The notes: generated by a model not told the origin, from the sequence alone. DNA of 28,023 nucleotides from AM-2324 sp964225135 (GCA_964225135.1 CAXQNQ010000259.1:1-28023); one strand, 5' to 3'. Numbered from the stretch's first letter, positions 14,849-24,087 are shown. Numbers and translations: made by a program.

Positions 14849-16549
14849 ATGAAGATTAACTGGTTAACCGGTATACTATTATTCCTCTTGACTAATCAAG
14901 TTTTGGCTCAAAATTTTGAGGTCATTTCTTCTATGAAAGGTCCTCTTGTAGTTGGCCAACCCTTCAATGTTTCCTTTGTACTTTATGGTGGAAGAGGGGG
15001 TGATTTTGCGCCTCCAAAATTTAAAGGTTTTAGCGTATCGGGGCCATCCACTCGATCAGAATATCAAAACATCAATGGAAAAGCCAGTCAGAGTTTTAGA
15101 TGGGTTTATACCTTAGTTCCGCTCAAACCAGGAAGAGGATTTATTAGTACTGCTTCAGTACGTGTAACCAATAAAAGATTAAGTACCAAGAATTTAACTT
15201 TTGACATTATAGAACCTAAGGTAGGTACTCAAGAAAGTGGACAACCGTTCTTTAGGGCTGAAATCCCCAAAGACACGTTTTACTTAGGAGAGGTTATTCC
15301 ACTTGAATATAAATTATATGTGCCTTTCCCTTACCAAAAGACAGGTCAACGATTAACCGTTCCTCCTTCCTTTGAGGGTTTCTTTGTTGAAAATTCAAAT
15401 TATTTCTATAAAGAAGATCTACTCATCGAAGATGTAAGATATACGAGCTATGTAGTAGAACGAAAGTATCTATATCCACATCAATCTGGGACACTTGAAA
15501 TCCCCTCCTCTACTATTGCCTACAATGTAGTCAATCAAAATGATCGCTATGGATTTTTTAATAATTCGGGTAAAACAATAACGAATAGTTCTGCCAGATT
15601 TGATGTAGAGATATTGCCTTTACCAAGCCCGGAACCTATTACTTTTACAGGAGGAGTTGGATCCTATAGCTTTGAATGGGAAACAGAAAATACTACCCTA
15701 AGCACAGATGATGTGGTAAAGGTCCGACTAAAAGTGGAAGGAAATGGAGATATCAAAAATATTAAAGCGCCTGATCTAGACTTAGAACCAGACTCCTTTG
15801 AAGTTTTTCCTCCAAAAATCATCCAAGAGGATAAGGTAGAGTTCAGAAATGGTACTATGATTAATCAAGTTATCTATGAATACTTAATTACACCATTAAA
15901 AGTTGGAACATACGAAGTACCCATCGATGTATGCTACTTCTCTCCAGATTCTATGGATTACTTAAACTCCAATTCCTTGAGCCTACAACTCGAAGTAATA
16001 CAAGGACAGGGGCTTGATATCGGCCAAATACCTCAACAACAAAAGCCCAGCAGTGAGCTGGAAATAATGACTGTCGAACTACCTTCAGTGCTGAAGCCTA
16101 TGAACCAAAATTGGAGTACCCATTGGAGTTTTTGGCTTTGCCTTTTACTTCCGCTTGGACTTACAGGAAGCCTTTGGTATAAAGACCGCTATGATCAAGC
16201 CTTTGGAGCAGAACGGAAAGCCATGGAAAGAAAAAGTAAGGCCTTCCAGAAAGCTAAACAAGCCTTAGAAGACTTAAGAAAAGCGGAGCAAACCAATACC
16301 GAACGTTTCACACAAATCAATCAGGTATTATACACCTACATAGCAGAACGGTTTCTGGATAATCAAACCGTTCAAAGTATTCAAACGGTAACTCAAACAT
16401 TAAAAGAAAAAAATGTAAATGCAGACTTAGTTCAACAAATGGAAACTACACTGAAGACTAACGAACTACTGGCTTATGGTATGCCGCTTGAGGAAAGTTT
16501 AGAGTCGCATATAGCTTCTATCATTCAGCTATTACAAGAGCTAGAATAA
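14849..16549 (+). CDS. batD: BatD, oxygen-tolerance membrane protein
   Basis: A 566-residue protein of the BatD family. The frame can also start at a GTG at 14846, directly before this ATG, but the ATG is preferred. A signal peptide (about 5-20, ending LAQ) leads into a large beta-sandwich periplasmic region (about 22-390) with the usual BatD features: GRGGDFAPPKFKGF, SYVVERKYLYPHQSG and LITPLKVGTYEVP. One membrane helix (about 427-444) is followed by a cytoplasmic helical tail of about 115 residues. That tail resembles the cytoplasmic domain of the third operon protein (a Y-I-x-x-R-F motif at equivalent positions). It is the last gene of the operon, 53 bp after batC, and is followed at once by a strong terminator. 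Confidence 0.88.
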   Translation: MKINWLTGILLFLLTNQVLAQNFEVISSMKGPLVVGQPFNVSFVLYGGRGGDFAPPKFKGFSVSGPSTRSEYQNINGKASQSFRWVYTLVPLKPGRGFISTASVRVTNKRLSTKNLTFDIIEPKVGTQESGQPFFRAEIPKDTFYLGEVIPLEYKLYVPFPYQKTGQRLTVPPSFEGFFVENSNYFYKEDLLIEDVRYTSYVVERKYLYPHQSGTLEIPSSTIAYNVVNQNDRYGFFNNSGKTITNSSARFDVEILPLPSPEPITFTGGVGSYSFEWETENTTLSTDDVVKVRLKVEGNGDIKNIKAPDLDLEPDSFEVFPPKIIQEDKVEFRNGTMINQVIYEYLITPLKVGTYEVPIDVCYFSPDSMDYLNSNSLSLQLEVIQGQGLDIGQIPQQQKPSSELEIMTVELPSVLKPMNQNWSTHWSFWLCLLLPLGLTGSLWYKDRYDQAFGAERKAMERKSKAFQKAKQALEDLRKAEQTNTERFTQINQVLYTYIAERFLDNQTVQSIQTVTQTLKEKNVNADLVQQMETTLKTNELLAYGMPLEESLESHIASIIQLLQELE

Positions 16550-16550
16550 A

Positions 16551-16580
16551 AAAAGGGCAACTCCGTAGAGTTGCCCTTTT
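16551..16580. terminator. Strong bidirectional terminator between batD and rny
   Basis: AAAAGGGCAACTC (16551-16563) and GAGTTGCCCTTTT (16568-16580) form a perfect 13-bp stem with a CGTA loop. A runs on one side and T runs on the other make it work for both converging transcripts, the Bat operon and the pheT-rny group. Confidence 0.92.
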
Positions 16581-16582
16581 TA

Positions 16583-18271
16583 TTATTTTGCAAAGGAGAC
16601 TGCTCGTTTCTCCCGAATCACTGTTACTTTAATTTGACCCGGATACTGCATCTCTGTTTGAATCTTTTCTGATATAATAAAGGCTAAATCATCCGCATAT
16701 TGATCGGTAACCTTTTCAGATTCTACAATAACACGGAGTTCTCTACCTGCCTGCATAGCATAAGCCTTCTGAACGCCATCATATCCCATAGCTAATTCTT
16801 CCAACTCTCCGATACGCTTCAAGTACGATTCAAGAATCTCTCTTCTCGCACCTGGACGAGCACCTGAAATGGCATCGCAGGCTTGTACCAGTGGAGAAAT
16901 GATATTCTTCATTTCTATTTCATCGTGGTGCGCCCCTACTGCGTTACATACTACTGCATGCTCATTGTATTTTTCACACAATTTCATACCTAGAATCGCG
17001 TGACTCAATTCAGTCTCTTCTTCCGATACCTTACCAATATCGTGTAATAAACCTGCACGCTTAGCCATCTTAGCCTGTTTAGGGGATAATCCCAATTCTG
17101 CAGCCATGATGGAACAAAGGTTAGCAGTTTCAATGGAGTGCTTCAATAAGTTTTGACCATAAGATGATCTGAATCGCATTCTACCCACCATTTTCACCAG
17201 GTATGGATTCAATCCATGTATATCAAGGTCGATGACTGTACGCTCCCCTATTTCGATAATTTGCTCTTCCAATTGCTTTTTCGTCTTAGCAACGATCTCT
17301 TCAATTCTGGCAGGGTGAATACGGCCATCGGCTACTAATCGCTTCAAGGACAATCTGGCCACCTCTCTTCTAACTGGATCGAAAGATGAAATCACGATTG
17401 CTTCAGGTGTATCATCTACTACGATTTCAGCACCAGTAGCAGCTTCTAAAGCTCTAATATTTCGTCCTTCCCTACCGATGATTTGACCTTTAAGGTCATC
17501 CGAATCTAGGTTAAATACGGATACAGTATTTTCAATTGTATATTCAGCCCCCATACGTTGGATGGTCTGAATGATGATTTTCTTCGCGTCTTTATTAGCT
17601 GTTGCCTTAGCTTGCGATACGGTGTCTTTAATGATAGCCATAGCATCTGTCTCCGCCTTAGCCTTCACCTGTTCCAATAATTGCTCCTTAGCTTCTTCTT
17701 CACTCAAGCGAGCTACAGTTTCTAAAGCCTTAATGTGCTCGGAGTGAGATCGATCTAGCTCTTCTTTACGCTTCGCTACAATCTTCAATTGTTTATCTAA
17801 ATTCTCTCGAACAGCTTTTAATTCTGCTTCCACCTGATCTAGATCATTCTTTCTATTATCTAGACCTTGCATTTTAGACTGGTATTTATCCTCTTTACTC
17901 TTCCACTCTTTATCTAGAGCTTTAAGCTCCATTTCACGTTCTTTTAGATCCAATAGACGTTGAGTTTTTTCCGTCTCGTATTGGCTCTTCATGCGCGCAA
18001 ACTTATCCTTGGCTTCTTGAATCTTCTTTTGCTTGATGCGTTCATTCTCCGACTCTGACTTTGATTGTATTTGATTCGCTTTATTATTAGCCTCATTTAG
18101 GATTCGGTCAGCAGACAATTTTGCTTCTTTGATGATAAGGTCGGACTTAGCATTCATCTCAGAAATCTTTGAATTATTGCCTTTGCTCATCAGTGATTTC
18201 ACTACAAAGTAAGCAATAACGACTCCTGCTAAAAGTCCTCCTACTATACCCATTATCATAGGTTGTTCCAT
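16583..18271 (-). CDS. rny: Ribonuclease Y
   Basis: A 562-residue membrane-anchored endoribonuclease that starts decay of many mRNAs. An N-terminal membrane helix (about 7-28) leads into a long charged coiled coil (about 40-230). A KH RNA-binding domain follows with its GREG loop at 266-269 (IIGREGRNIRALE). The HD metal-dependent catalytic domain has His378 and the His410-Asp411 pair (LLHDIGK), plus AHHDE near 447-451. The C-terminal part (GARREILESYLKR...) is typical of the family. It is some 40 residues longer than Bacillus RNase Y, the excess being in the coiled coil. It is the last gene of the pheT group, 65 bp after zapA, and ends in the shared terminator. Confidence 0.95.
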   Translation of the reverse strand: MEQPMIMGIVGGLLAGVVIAYFVVKSLMSKGNNSKISEMNAKSDLIIKEAKLSADRILNEANNKANQIQSKSESENERIKQKKIQEAKDKFARMKSQYETEKTQRLLDLKEREMELKALDKEWKSKEDKYQSKMQGLDNRKNDLDQVEAELKAVRENLDKQLKIVAKRKEELDRSHSEHIKALETVARLSEEEAKEQLLEQVKAKAETDAMAIIKDTVSQAKATANKDAKKIIIQTIQRMGAEYTIENTVSVFNLDSDDLKGQIIGREGRNIRALEAATGAEIVVDDTPEAIVISSFDPVRREVARLSLKRLVADGRIHPARIEEIVAKTKKQLEEQIIEIGERTVIDLDIHGLNPYLVKMVGRMRFRSSYGQNLLKHSIETANLCSIMAAELGLSPKQAKMAKRAGLLHDIGKVSEEETELSHAILGMKLCEKYNEHAVVCNAVGAHHDEIEMKNIISPLVQACDAISGARPGARREILESYLKRIGELEELAMGYDGVQKAYAMQAGRELRVIVESEKVTDQYADDLAFIISEKIQTEMQYPGQIKVTVIREKRAVSFAK

Positions 18272-18336
18272 TCTACTAAGATTTAGTATTTATATAATGG
18301 GAACAAACGAAAAAGAAAGAAAGGAAGTAAATAAAA

Positions 18337-18627
18337 TTAAACCACTTGGTCTAAAGCGTCATTCAGTTTATTAAGCAGGTGTTCTGCTTCTGCCACAGCT
18401 TCGAACTCCTGCTGAAATTCAGAGAGTTCTACGGCCAATTGTAAGGCCACCATTGCTAGACTATCCTGTTTATCCTTATTAGAATATTTGCTTTTAAACA
18501 AGTTCAGCTTTTGATTCAGATCACTAACCACCAGCTCTAAGGCTGCTCTATTATCAGGCGACACCTCAATAGGGTAAGTCCTATCCAGTATTTGAATATC
18601 CATTTTATCCTTAACTGAAGTATCCAT
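18337..18627 (-). CDS. zapA: Cell division protein ZapA
   Basis: A 96-residue protein of the ZapA family, which bundles FtsZ filaments at the division ring. Features seen are the N-terminal beta-strand region (IQILDRTYPIEVSPDN, about 10-25), the long helix that forms the tetramer coiled coil and the family segment DKQDSLAMVALQLAVELSE (about 52-70). The length is typical. It sits 10 bp after a small coiled-coil gene and upstream of rny, an arrangement commonly seen in Bacteroidota. Confidence 0.88.
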   Translation of the reverse strand: MDTSVKDKMDIQILDRTYPIEVSPDNRAALELVVSDLNQKLNLFKSKYSNKDKQDSLAMVALQLAVELSEFQQEFEAVAEAEHLLNKLNDALDQVV

Positions 18628-18637
18628 TAATGCCTAT

Positions 18638-18952
18638 TTAGATATTTTTTAACCAATCTATGCAATCGTCAATATCCTTAACGTGTTGCTCTAATTTTTT
18701 CTTAAGCTGAGCTTTTTCTTTCGGGTCACTTTCTGTTTTACTCCTAAATCTATCTTCCGCTTCTTCCAGTTTTTCCAAAATATCCTGAAAAGCATTTTCT
18801 CGCTCATATAGCTTTTCAGTAAGTTCTTTATTGTTGGCCTGCAGCTGCATGCAGAGTTTATGATAATACTCTTTCTGCTCTGTCAATCGCAGGACTTTTT
18901 TATATATATCTGATACTCTTTGGTCTATTTGCATATCCTCTAATGTATGCAA
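18638..18952 (-). CDS. Small coiled-coil protein between pheT and zapA
   Basis: A 104-residue, mostly helical, charged protein. Heptad-like leucines run from about 15 to 100 (VLRLTEQKEYYHKL, LQANNKELTEKLYE, AQLKKKLEQHV), and two Cys are present. There is no signal peptide. A start at Met7 (18934) is also possible, although GAGGAT is then only two bases from the ATG. It lies 10 bp after pheT and 10 bp before zapA. A short coiled-coil protein beside ZapA recalls ZapB, the ZapA partner in enterobacteria, but the likeness is in shape and position only. Confidence 0.7.
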   Translation of the reverse strand: MHTLEDMQIDQRVSDIYKKVLRLTEQKEYYHKLCMQLQANNKELTEKLYERENAFQDILEKLEEAEDRFRSKTESDPKEKAQLKKKLEQHVKDIDDCIDWLKNI

Positions 18953-18962
18953 AGCAAATCAA

Positions 18963-21401
18963 TTAACTTCTAATCTGTGCAGATAATTTAGTTTCGTAAT
19001 CCTTCATTAAATTATCCATGAGCTTTGTGATTTCTTTATCTTTTAAGGTTTTGGTCGGGTCTTCAAAGACAAAACTAACTGCGTATGATTTCTTATCCGG
19101 CCCAAGCTGCTCCTCACTTCGATAAACATCAAAAAGGTTTACAGACTTCAAAAGCTTTTTTCCTTGCTTCTTTGCTATCTGTACAATATCACTAAATTTT
19201 ACAGAATTTTCAATAACTAAAGCTAAATCTCTTCGAACTGATGGAAATTTTGACATCGGCTCAAAATGAATTTTCTGCTTTTTAAGTGTCTTAATCAGCG
19301 CTTTCCAGTTCAAATCAGCATAGAAAACTTCAGACTTAATACCCATTGCCTTTGCAATCTTTGGTTGAACCATTCCAAATGTAGCTAACACTTGAGGTCC
19401 TCTATGATAACGCAAAGCAAAGGCATATGTTTCATCCGAATAAGCAGACTCTTGAAGATTACTTAAGCCAAATCTGTTAAGCAAGTGATCAACTACTGCT
19501 TTCAAACTATATACATCAACTTTAGTCTGCTTTGGATTCAACCAACTTTCACTACTGCTCATGCCTGTCATAAATAAGCTCAAGTGCTGCTTCTCAATAA
19601 ATTGGTCCTCCTCTTTACGATATGATCTTCCAAATTCGAATAAACTCAAATCCGCATGCTGCCTATTCTGATTATGCTCTACAGCCATCAAACCAGATAT
19701 CAACATATCTGGTCGCATGATATCATGTGTAACATTGGATGTATTATTCACATAAACCAATTCTTCATCTTGGTAAGGCAGAACAGATTTATACACTTCT
19801 GACATCTTCAGACTGACCCCCATGATTTCATTGAAACCATTTCCCACTAATAAGGAAGCTATTTCCGCTTGTACCTTTCTTGGATCTGGATGTTTACCAA
19901 CATTTACAGCCATCTTAAAATCAGCTGGCATTGGCACATTATTCAACCCATAAATTCTCAGAATTTCCTCTACAACATCAGCTGGTCTGGTCACATCAGC
20001 TTTATTGGTAGGTATCTTAACCGTAAATCCATCTGCATTTTTGGTCGTTACCTTCATTTCAAGCGCATCCATGATCTGCTGAATTTGATCCTCTGGAATG
20101 TTGGTTCCTATGAGTTGGTTGATATACTTATAGGTCAGACTAATTTCAATAGGCTGAATGGTTTCAGGATAATGATCAAAAATTTCAGATGTTACCTCAC
20201 CTCCAGCCACTTCAGTAATCAAAATAGCAGCACGCTTTAATGCATGTACAGCTATATTCGGATCAGACCCCTTTTCAAAAACCTTTGCAGCATCTGTTCG
20301 CAAATTATGCTTCATACTACTTACCCTGACATATCCAGCATTGAAATGTGCAGACTCCAAGAAAATACTTGTAGTAGTATCACTAACTCCACTATTTAGA
20401 CCTCCGTATACTCCTGCAATACACATGCCTTTTCCATTTGCATCACAGATCATTAGATCTTCAGCTCGAAGTTTAATTACGGATTCATCAAGTGCGACAA
20501 ACTCAGTACCAGCATCTACCGTTTTAACACGAATAGCTCCTCCTCCAATCTTATCTAAATCAAAAGCATGCAAGGGCTGACCCATATCATGTAAAATGAA
20601 ATTGGTTACATCCACCACATTGTTGGTAGATTTGATTCCTATACTATTCAATCGCTGCTTCAACCAATCTGGAGATTCTTTTACCTCCAATCCCTCAATC
20701 AACACGCCGGCATATCTAGGACAAGCATCTGCTTGTTCTATAGTTACTGGGATAACAGCCTTAGACCCTGCTTTAAATTCCGAAACATCAGGCAAGTGCA
20801 CTGTTCCTGTAAAGCCATTATTGATTTTTAGGCTTGCTGCTAAATCTTTAGCTACACCCATGTGACAAGTCGCATCAGATCTATTTGGCGTTAAGCCGAT
20901 CTCAAAAACGATATCCGATTCCAAATCGAAGTATGCGGAAGCTGGTGTTCCTGTCTTTACTTCTGCAGGAAGTACCATAATACCAGCATGGCTTGTTCCC
21001 AAGCCTATTTCATCCTCTGCACAAATCATACCCATGGACACTTCCCCTCTGATCTTACCCTTTTTTATCTTAAAAGGTTCTCCAGCTGTAGGATACAACA
21101 GGGTACCTACCGTAGCTACAACTACTTTCTGCCCTGCTGCCACATTAGGTGCGCCACAGACAATCTGAAGATCTTCCTCTTCACCAACATCAACTGTTGT
21201 TAAACTTAATTTGTCTGCGTTTGGATGACGCTCACAGGTCTTTACCTCCCCTATCACGAGCCCTTTCAATCCACCGGGTACACTCTCTACTTCCTCCATT
21301 CCTTCAACCTCCAAACCTATGTCTGTAAGGATATCTCCTATCTCTTCAGCAGGCATATCTAGATTCAAGTAGCTTTTTAGCCAACTTAGTGAAACTTTCA
21401 T
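18963..21401 (-). CDS. pheT: Phenylalanyl-tRNA synthetase beta subunit
   Basis: An 812-residue beta chain that with PheS charges tRNA-Phe. Domains in order are an N-terminal B1 part, an EMAP-like tRNA-binding domain (about 42-150; VIGEVKTCERHPNADKL), the B3/B4 editing domain (about 213-395), the B5 domain (about 405-485), the catalytic-like core (about 495-700; DVTRPADVVEEILRIYGLNN at its start) and the C-terminal anticodon-binding FDX-ACB domain (about 715-812; SKFPSVRRDLALVIE). Length and order are normal. pheS is not adjacent, which is common in Bacteroidota. It is the first gene of a minus-strand group with the coiled-coil gene, zapA and rny. A promoter box and a small palindrome lie in its leader. 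Confidence 0.96.
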   Translation of the reverse strand: MKVSLSWLKSYLNLDMPAEEIGDILTDIGLEVEGMEEVESVPGGLKGLVIGEVKTCERHPNADKLSLTTVDVGEEEDLQIVCGAPNVAAGQKVVVATVGTLLYPTAGEPFKIKKGKIRGEVSMGMICAEDEIGLGTSHAGIMVLPAEVKTGTPASAYFDLESDIVFEIGLTPNRSDATCHMGVAKDLAASLKINNGFTGTVHLPDVSEFKAGSKAVIPVTIEQADACPRYAGVLIEGLEVKESPDWLKQRLNSIGIKSTNNVVDVTNFILHDMGQPLHAFDLDKIGGGAIRVKTVDAGTEFVALDESVIKLRAEDLMICDANGKGMCIAGVYGGLNSGVSDTTTSIFLESAHFNAGYVRVSSMKHNLRTDAAKVFEKGSDPNIAVHALKRAAILITEVAGGEVTSEIFDHYPETIQPIEISLTYKYINQLIGTNIPEDQIQQIMDALEMKVTTKNADGFTVKIPTNKADVTRPADVVEEILRIYGLNNVPMPADFKMAVNVGKHPDPRKVQAEIASLLVGNGFNEIMGVSLKMSEVYKSVLPYQDEELVYVNNTSNVTHDIMRPDMLISGLMAVEHNQNRQHADLSLFEFGRSYRKEEDQFIEKQHLSLFMTGMSSSESWLNPKQTKVDVYSLKAVVDHLLNRFGLSNLQESAYSDETYAFALRYHRGPQVLATFGMVQPKIAKAMGIKSEVFYADLNWKALIKTLKKQKIHFEPMSKFPSVRRDLALVIENSVKFSDIVQIAKKQGKKLLKSVNLFDVYRSEEQLGPDKKSYAVSFVFEDPTKTLKDKEITKLMDNLMKDYETKLSAQIRS

Positions 21402-21421
21402 GTATTCCTGTATTAATTAGA

Positions 21422-21438
21422 ATCCTCTAGAAGAGGAT
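21422..21438 (-). promoter_or_regulatory. Perfect inverted repeat in the pheT leader
   Basis: ATCCTCT and AGAGGAT are perfect 7-bp arms separated by AGA. The element sits between the -7 box and the pheT start, about 21 bases before the ATG. It could be a small hairpin near the ribosome binding site or an operator. No leader peptide, T-box or terminator alternative was found. Confidence 0.4.
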
Positions 21439-21459
21439 AAATTGGTCTATTTTAGAAGC

Positions 21460-21467
21460 CAAAAATA
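21460..21467 (-). promoter_or_regulatory. Bacteroidota -7 promoter box TATTTTTG for pheT
   Basis: TATTTTTG on the minus strand matches TAnnTTTG and would give a leader of roughly 55 nt for the pheT transcript. No convincing -33 TTG is at the expected spacing. Confidence 0.5.
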
Positions 21468-21510
21468 TAATTTTCTTATGGTTTAATTGGTATTAGACAG
21501 CAAGAATATA

Positions 21511-21559
21511 AAAAAATGGGGCCTATACAATTTGTTTTTATGCATAGGCCCCATTTTTT
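21511..21559. terminator. Bidirectional terminator after the Omp28 gene
   Basis: A 16-bp perfect stem (AAAAAATGGGGCCTAT at 21511-21526 with its complement at 21544-21559) encloses a T-rich loop. It ends transcription of the DUF6029-Omp28 pair before the pheT promoter. Confidence 0.92.
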
Positions 21560-21572
21560 ATTCTGCTTTCCT

Positions 21573-22412
21573 TTATTCAATCAAATGAACTGCATTGACT
21601 TGGAAGACCTCTTTATCCGCACCTCCTCTACTTACAAAGGCTACTACTTCACAGTTTTCAGCCACAAAATCTTCGTTTAATACTAAAGAAAACTCATTAC
21701 TGACTACATTACCCACCTGTAACGGTGCTATTGAATTTCCATTTGTAGATGTAAAGAAATCTCTTAGTACATGTTTATGCACATATTCTAGGTCTGTACC
21801 ATCTGGTGTTATTTGTGCATCAACAATGCCATCTTCTAACAAGACAACAGTTAGAATTAAATCTTCATGGTCTACACTAGCTATTGGATTTAAATCTACC
21901 GTTACATCCGCTGTTCTATTACTGTCATCATACTCTGTAGTAATAAATACTTCTACCAGTAATTCCTCTTCTAAGCGTTCCGCAACAGACGCTGCCCAAT
22001 CACTTGCACCTTGTATAATATCTAATTGACTATCAAATAGATTGCGATCAACATTAGCAGCTGGGTAGGCCAATGGTGTACCTACAAAATTCATGTAAGC
22101 ATTCGTACTTGTATTAAAAAATACTTGAGTTGAAGCGCCTGAAATTGGAAAAGCAAATCCCCCAGCGTGCACTGCAATTGGAACCAATCTACTACCATAC
22201 TGCTGTTTCATTCCGTCAATTAAAGCAGCTCCTGCTGGACAATTCACACATTGTACGCCAGTATATTCTTCAATCAATACATTCTTCACTTGTTCCTCCG
22301 TAGGGTCAATGGGTGTCACATCCATTCCTACTACTGGTGGAATTTCCTCACAGCCAAAACTGAAGGCCGCTAGCAATACAATTAAAAAGAGTTTGTTTTT
22401 CTTCATCATCAT
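21573..22412 (-). CDS. Omp28-related outer-membrane lipoprotein with a CxxC thioredoxin-like motif
   Basis: A 279-residue protein of the Omp28 family, named for an outer-membrane protein of Porphyromonas gingivalis. The signal ends at Cys21 (AFSFGC), so a lipoprotein is likely. The family motif LIEEYTGVQCVNCPAG (about 46-60) holds Cys55-x-x-Cys58, followed by HAGGFAFPISG; this part is thioredoxin-like. The second half is beta-rich (about 155-279). Starts at any of three consecutive ATGs (22412, 22409, 22406) are possible. It starts one base after the DUF6029 stop, so the two are cotranscribed and probably coupled. A redox role is suggested by the CxxC but has not, to my knowledge, been shown. 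Confidence 0.85.
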   Translation of the reverse strand: MMMKKNKLFLIVLLAAFSFGCEEIPPVVGMDVTPIDPTEEQVKNVLIEEYTGVQCVNCPAGAALIDGMKQQYGSRLVPIAVHAGGFAFPISGASTQVFFNTSTNAYMNFVGTPLAYPAANVDRNLFDSQLDIIQGASDWAASVAERLEEELLVEVFITTEYDDSNRTADVTVDLNPIASVDHEDLILTVVLLEDGIVDAQITPDGTDLEYVHKHVLRDFFTSTNGNSIAPLQVGNVVSNEFSLVLNEDFVAENCEVVAFVSRGGADKEVFQVNAVHLIE

Positions 22413-22413
22413 T

Positions 22414-24087
22414 TTAAAAGCTTGTAGTTAAATTCGCCCGAACACCACTGAAAGCAGGTTCTAAACGACATACTCCACCAGAACATACAATTCCTTGCAC
22501 CTGTTTGACATACCCAATAGACACTCTTGTTGGCCCATTGATATAAAATACATCGAACCTTGGATAGTGGATGGCCAATTTTTCACCTGAATCATCTACA
22601 GGGGAATTTTTACCTGGAGCCACATTGAACATATCCGTCAACGAGATAGAGAATTTATTTGAGAAATTATACTCTAATCCCCCATAAATCCAATCTCCAA
22701 AATCATGTTTTACTCCTTTGTCTTCACCTGTAACCATATATTGACCTTCGAATCTTACTGAGCGCTTTTTGCTCAATTTGTAGAACACATCCACAAAAGG
22801 TGTAAAGGTTTCAACAATTGGAACACCTGGCTTGAACTCAAAAACTTCCTGGTTATAGGTTTGCATCTGCAAACCGGTAGTCAACTTGAATGTTCTTTTG
22901 GGTTTATAAGTATATTCAAAATAAAACTCATCGTAAAGCGGAGCATTGTCTAATGTGACGATATGTGAATAACTAGCATTAAACAACATCTTTCGAGATG
23001 GAGCATAACGTATATCCGCCTTCAATGCTAGTTCTCCTTTATCCTGAGTGGCAGGAGCGTATCTTGCTAAGAGTCGATAAGTATGCGTTCTTGCCATAGG
23101 TGGTAAAAAGTTTACCAAACCGTTATTCAAAGTCTCTTGTGGGCGGGTTCTGAATCCAAAGTTCTCCGTGCGCTTGCCTTCGAGGGAAAGTCCCAAACCT
23201 TTATTGGCATAGGATAATGAAGAGTAAAATACCGTTCCTTCTTCACCTACAAATTGAGAACCTACGATCGTATCTCCTGTAAATTTAGAAACACGCTCTC
23301 CTTCCAAATCCACAATATTATCCTGCGTCTTATAGGCCCCTTCAACATACCAGTTGAATTTCCCTGCAGTCAAAGTATTATAGAAAGTAAAGGCGTAAGC
23401 ATTATATGTTGGAATAAACAGATCCTCTGGCAGATAATCTCCAAGAGAAGCTACCAAGGCATTCATAGAGTTATCATCTAGAGTCCGTTTCACAAAGCCA
23501 AGTCCGGGTGCAAAGGTTAAGTTTTTCTCTTCGTTTGGCATATAGAATCCATCTAGATTCACGCCTGAAATCAAAGATTCATAGGAAGTAAATAATTGTT
23601 TTTGCTTTCCAGAAAATGCTTTCAAACTCCAATCCTCATTAATTGAATAAATGCCTCGAATACCGTATAACGCATTGTCGATTGGTAAACCACGTTCTTC
23701 ATAAGAGCGATAAATTATTCCCGAACCAATTTGATCGTAAAAATAACCTACGGTAAAATCCAGATTATCGATTTTCTTTCGAACATACCACAATCCAATT
23801 CCTTCGCCAGAATAAGACGCTCTAGGATTACGTAAGTTTGAATTCTGGAAAAAATCGAATCGAATCCCAAAATCAAATCCCCAGTTTGAATAATTCAAAT
23901 TCATCCAAGATTCAGATCCAAAGAATTGATGATCGAACTGTGGTGTATTAGAAGCTCCAATTAAAGAATCTCTTAAAAAGACATTTGCGTTGATGTGTAG
24001 TTTCCCACTTAGTCTTCCACCGTCATTTTGCGCAGTTATTCCCATCGAACAACTCAAAATCAGTAAAAAAAGAATTGCGCGTTTCAT
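22414..24087 (-). CDS. DUF6029-family outer-membrane beta-barrel-like protein
   Basis: A 557-residue exported protein when started at the ATG at 24085-24087, which gives a normal signal peptide (MKRAILFLLILSCS...ITAQ). The frame is open back to 24138, but the extra residues come before the signal. The mature chain is rich in alternating aromatic and polar strands, such as WMNLNYSNWGFDFGIRFDFF, and ends in Phe (ANLTTSF). Both are hallmarks of outer-membrane barrels. The family is found in Bacteroidota beside Omp28 and a TlpA-like gene, as here. The DUF number is from recall. No enzymatic function is known. The divergent promoter region is shared with the tlpA-like gene. Confidence 0.7.
   Translation of the reverse strand: MKRAILFLLILSCSMGITAQNDGGRLSGKLHINANVFLRDSLIGASNTPQFDHQFFGSESWMNLNYSNWGFDFGIRFDFFQNSNLRNPRASYSGEGIGLWYVRKKIDNLDFTVGYFYDQIGSGIIYRSYEERGLPIDNALYGIRGIYSINEDWSLKAFSGKQKQLFTSYESLISGVNLDGFYMPNEEKNLTFAPGLGFVKRTLDDNSMNALVASLGDYLPEDLFIPTYNAYAFTFYNTLTAGKFNWYVEGAYKTQDNIVDLEGERVSKFTGDTIVGSQFVGEEGTVFYSSLSYANKGLGLSLEGKRTENFGFRTRPQETLNNGLVNFLPPMARTHTYRLLARYAPATQDKGELALKADIRYAPSRKMLFNASYSHIVTLDNAPLYDEFYFEYTYKPKRTFKLTTGLQMQTYNQEVFEFKPGVPIVETFTPFVDVFYKLSKKRSVRFEGQYMVTGEDKGVKHDFGDWIYGGLEYNFSNKFSISLTDMFNVAPGKNSPVDDSGEKLAIHYPRFDVFYINGPTRVSIGYVKQVQGIVCSGGVCRLEPAFSGVRANLTTSF

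Noticed and set aside
18272..18336. Possible 6S RNA next to zapA, as in enterobacteria
   Set aside because: The gap between zapA and rny is only 65 bp, too short for a 6S RNA, and no long hairpin is seen.
19869..20240. 123-codon plus-strand frame inside pheT, and similar ones at 20341-20580, 20596-20865 and 20988-21203
   Set aside because: All are antisense to the intact pheT domains and show no family motif or ribosome binding site.
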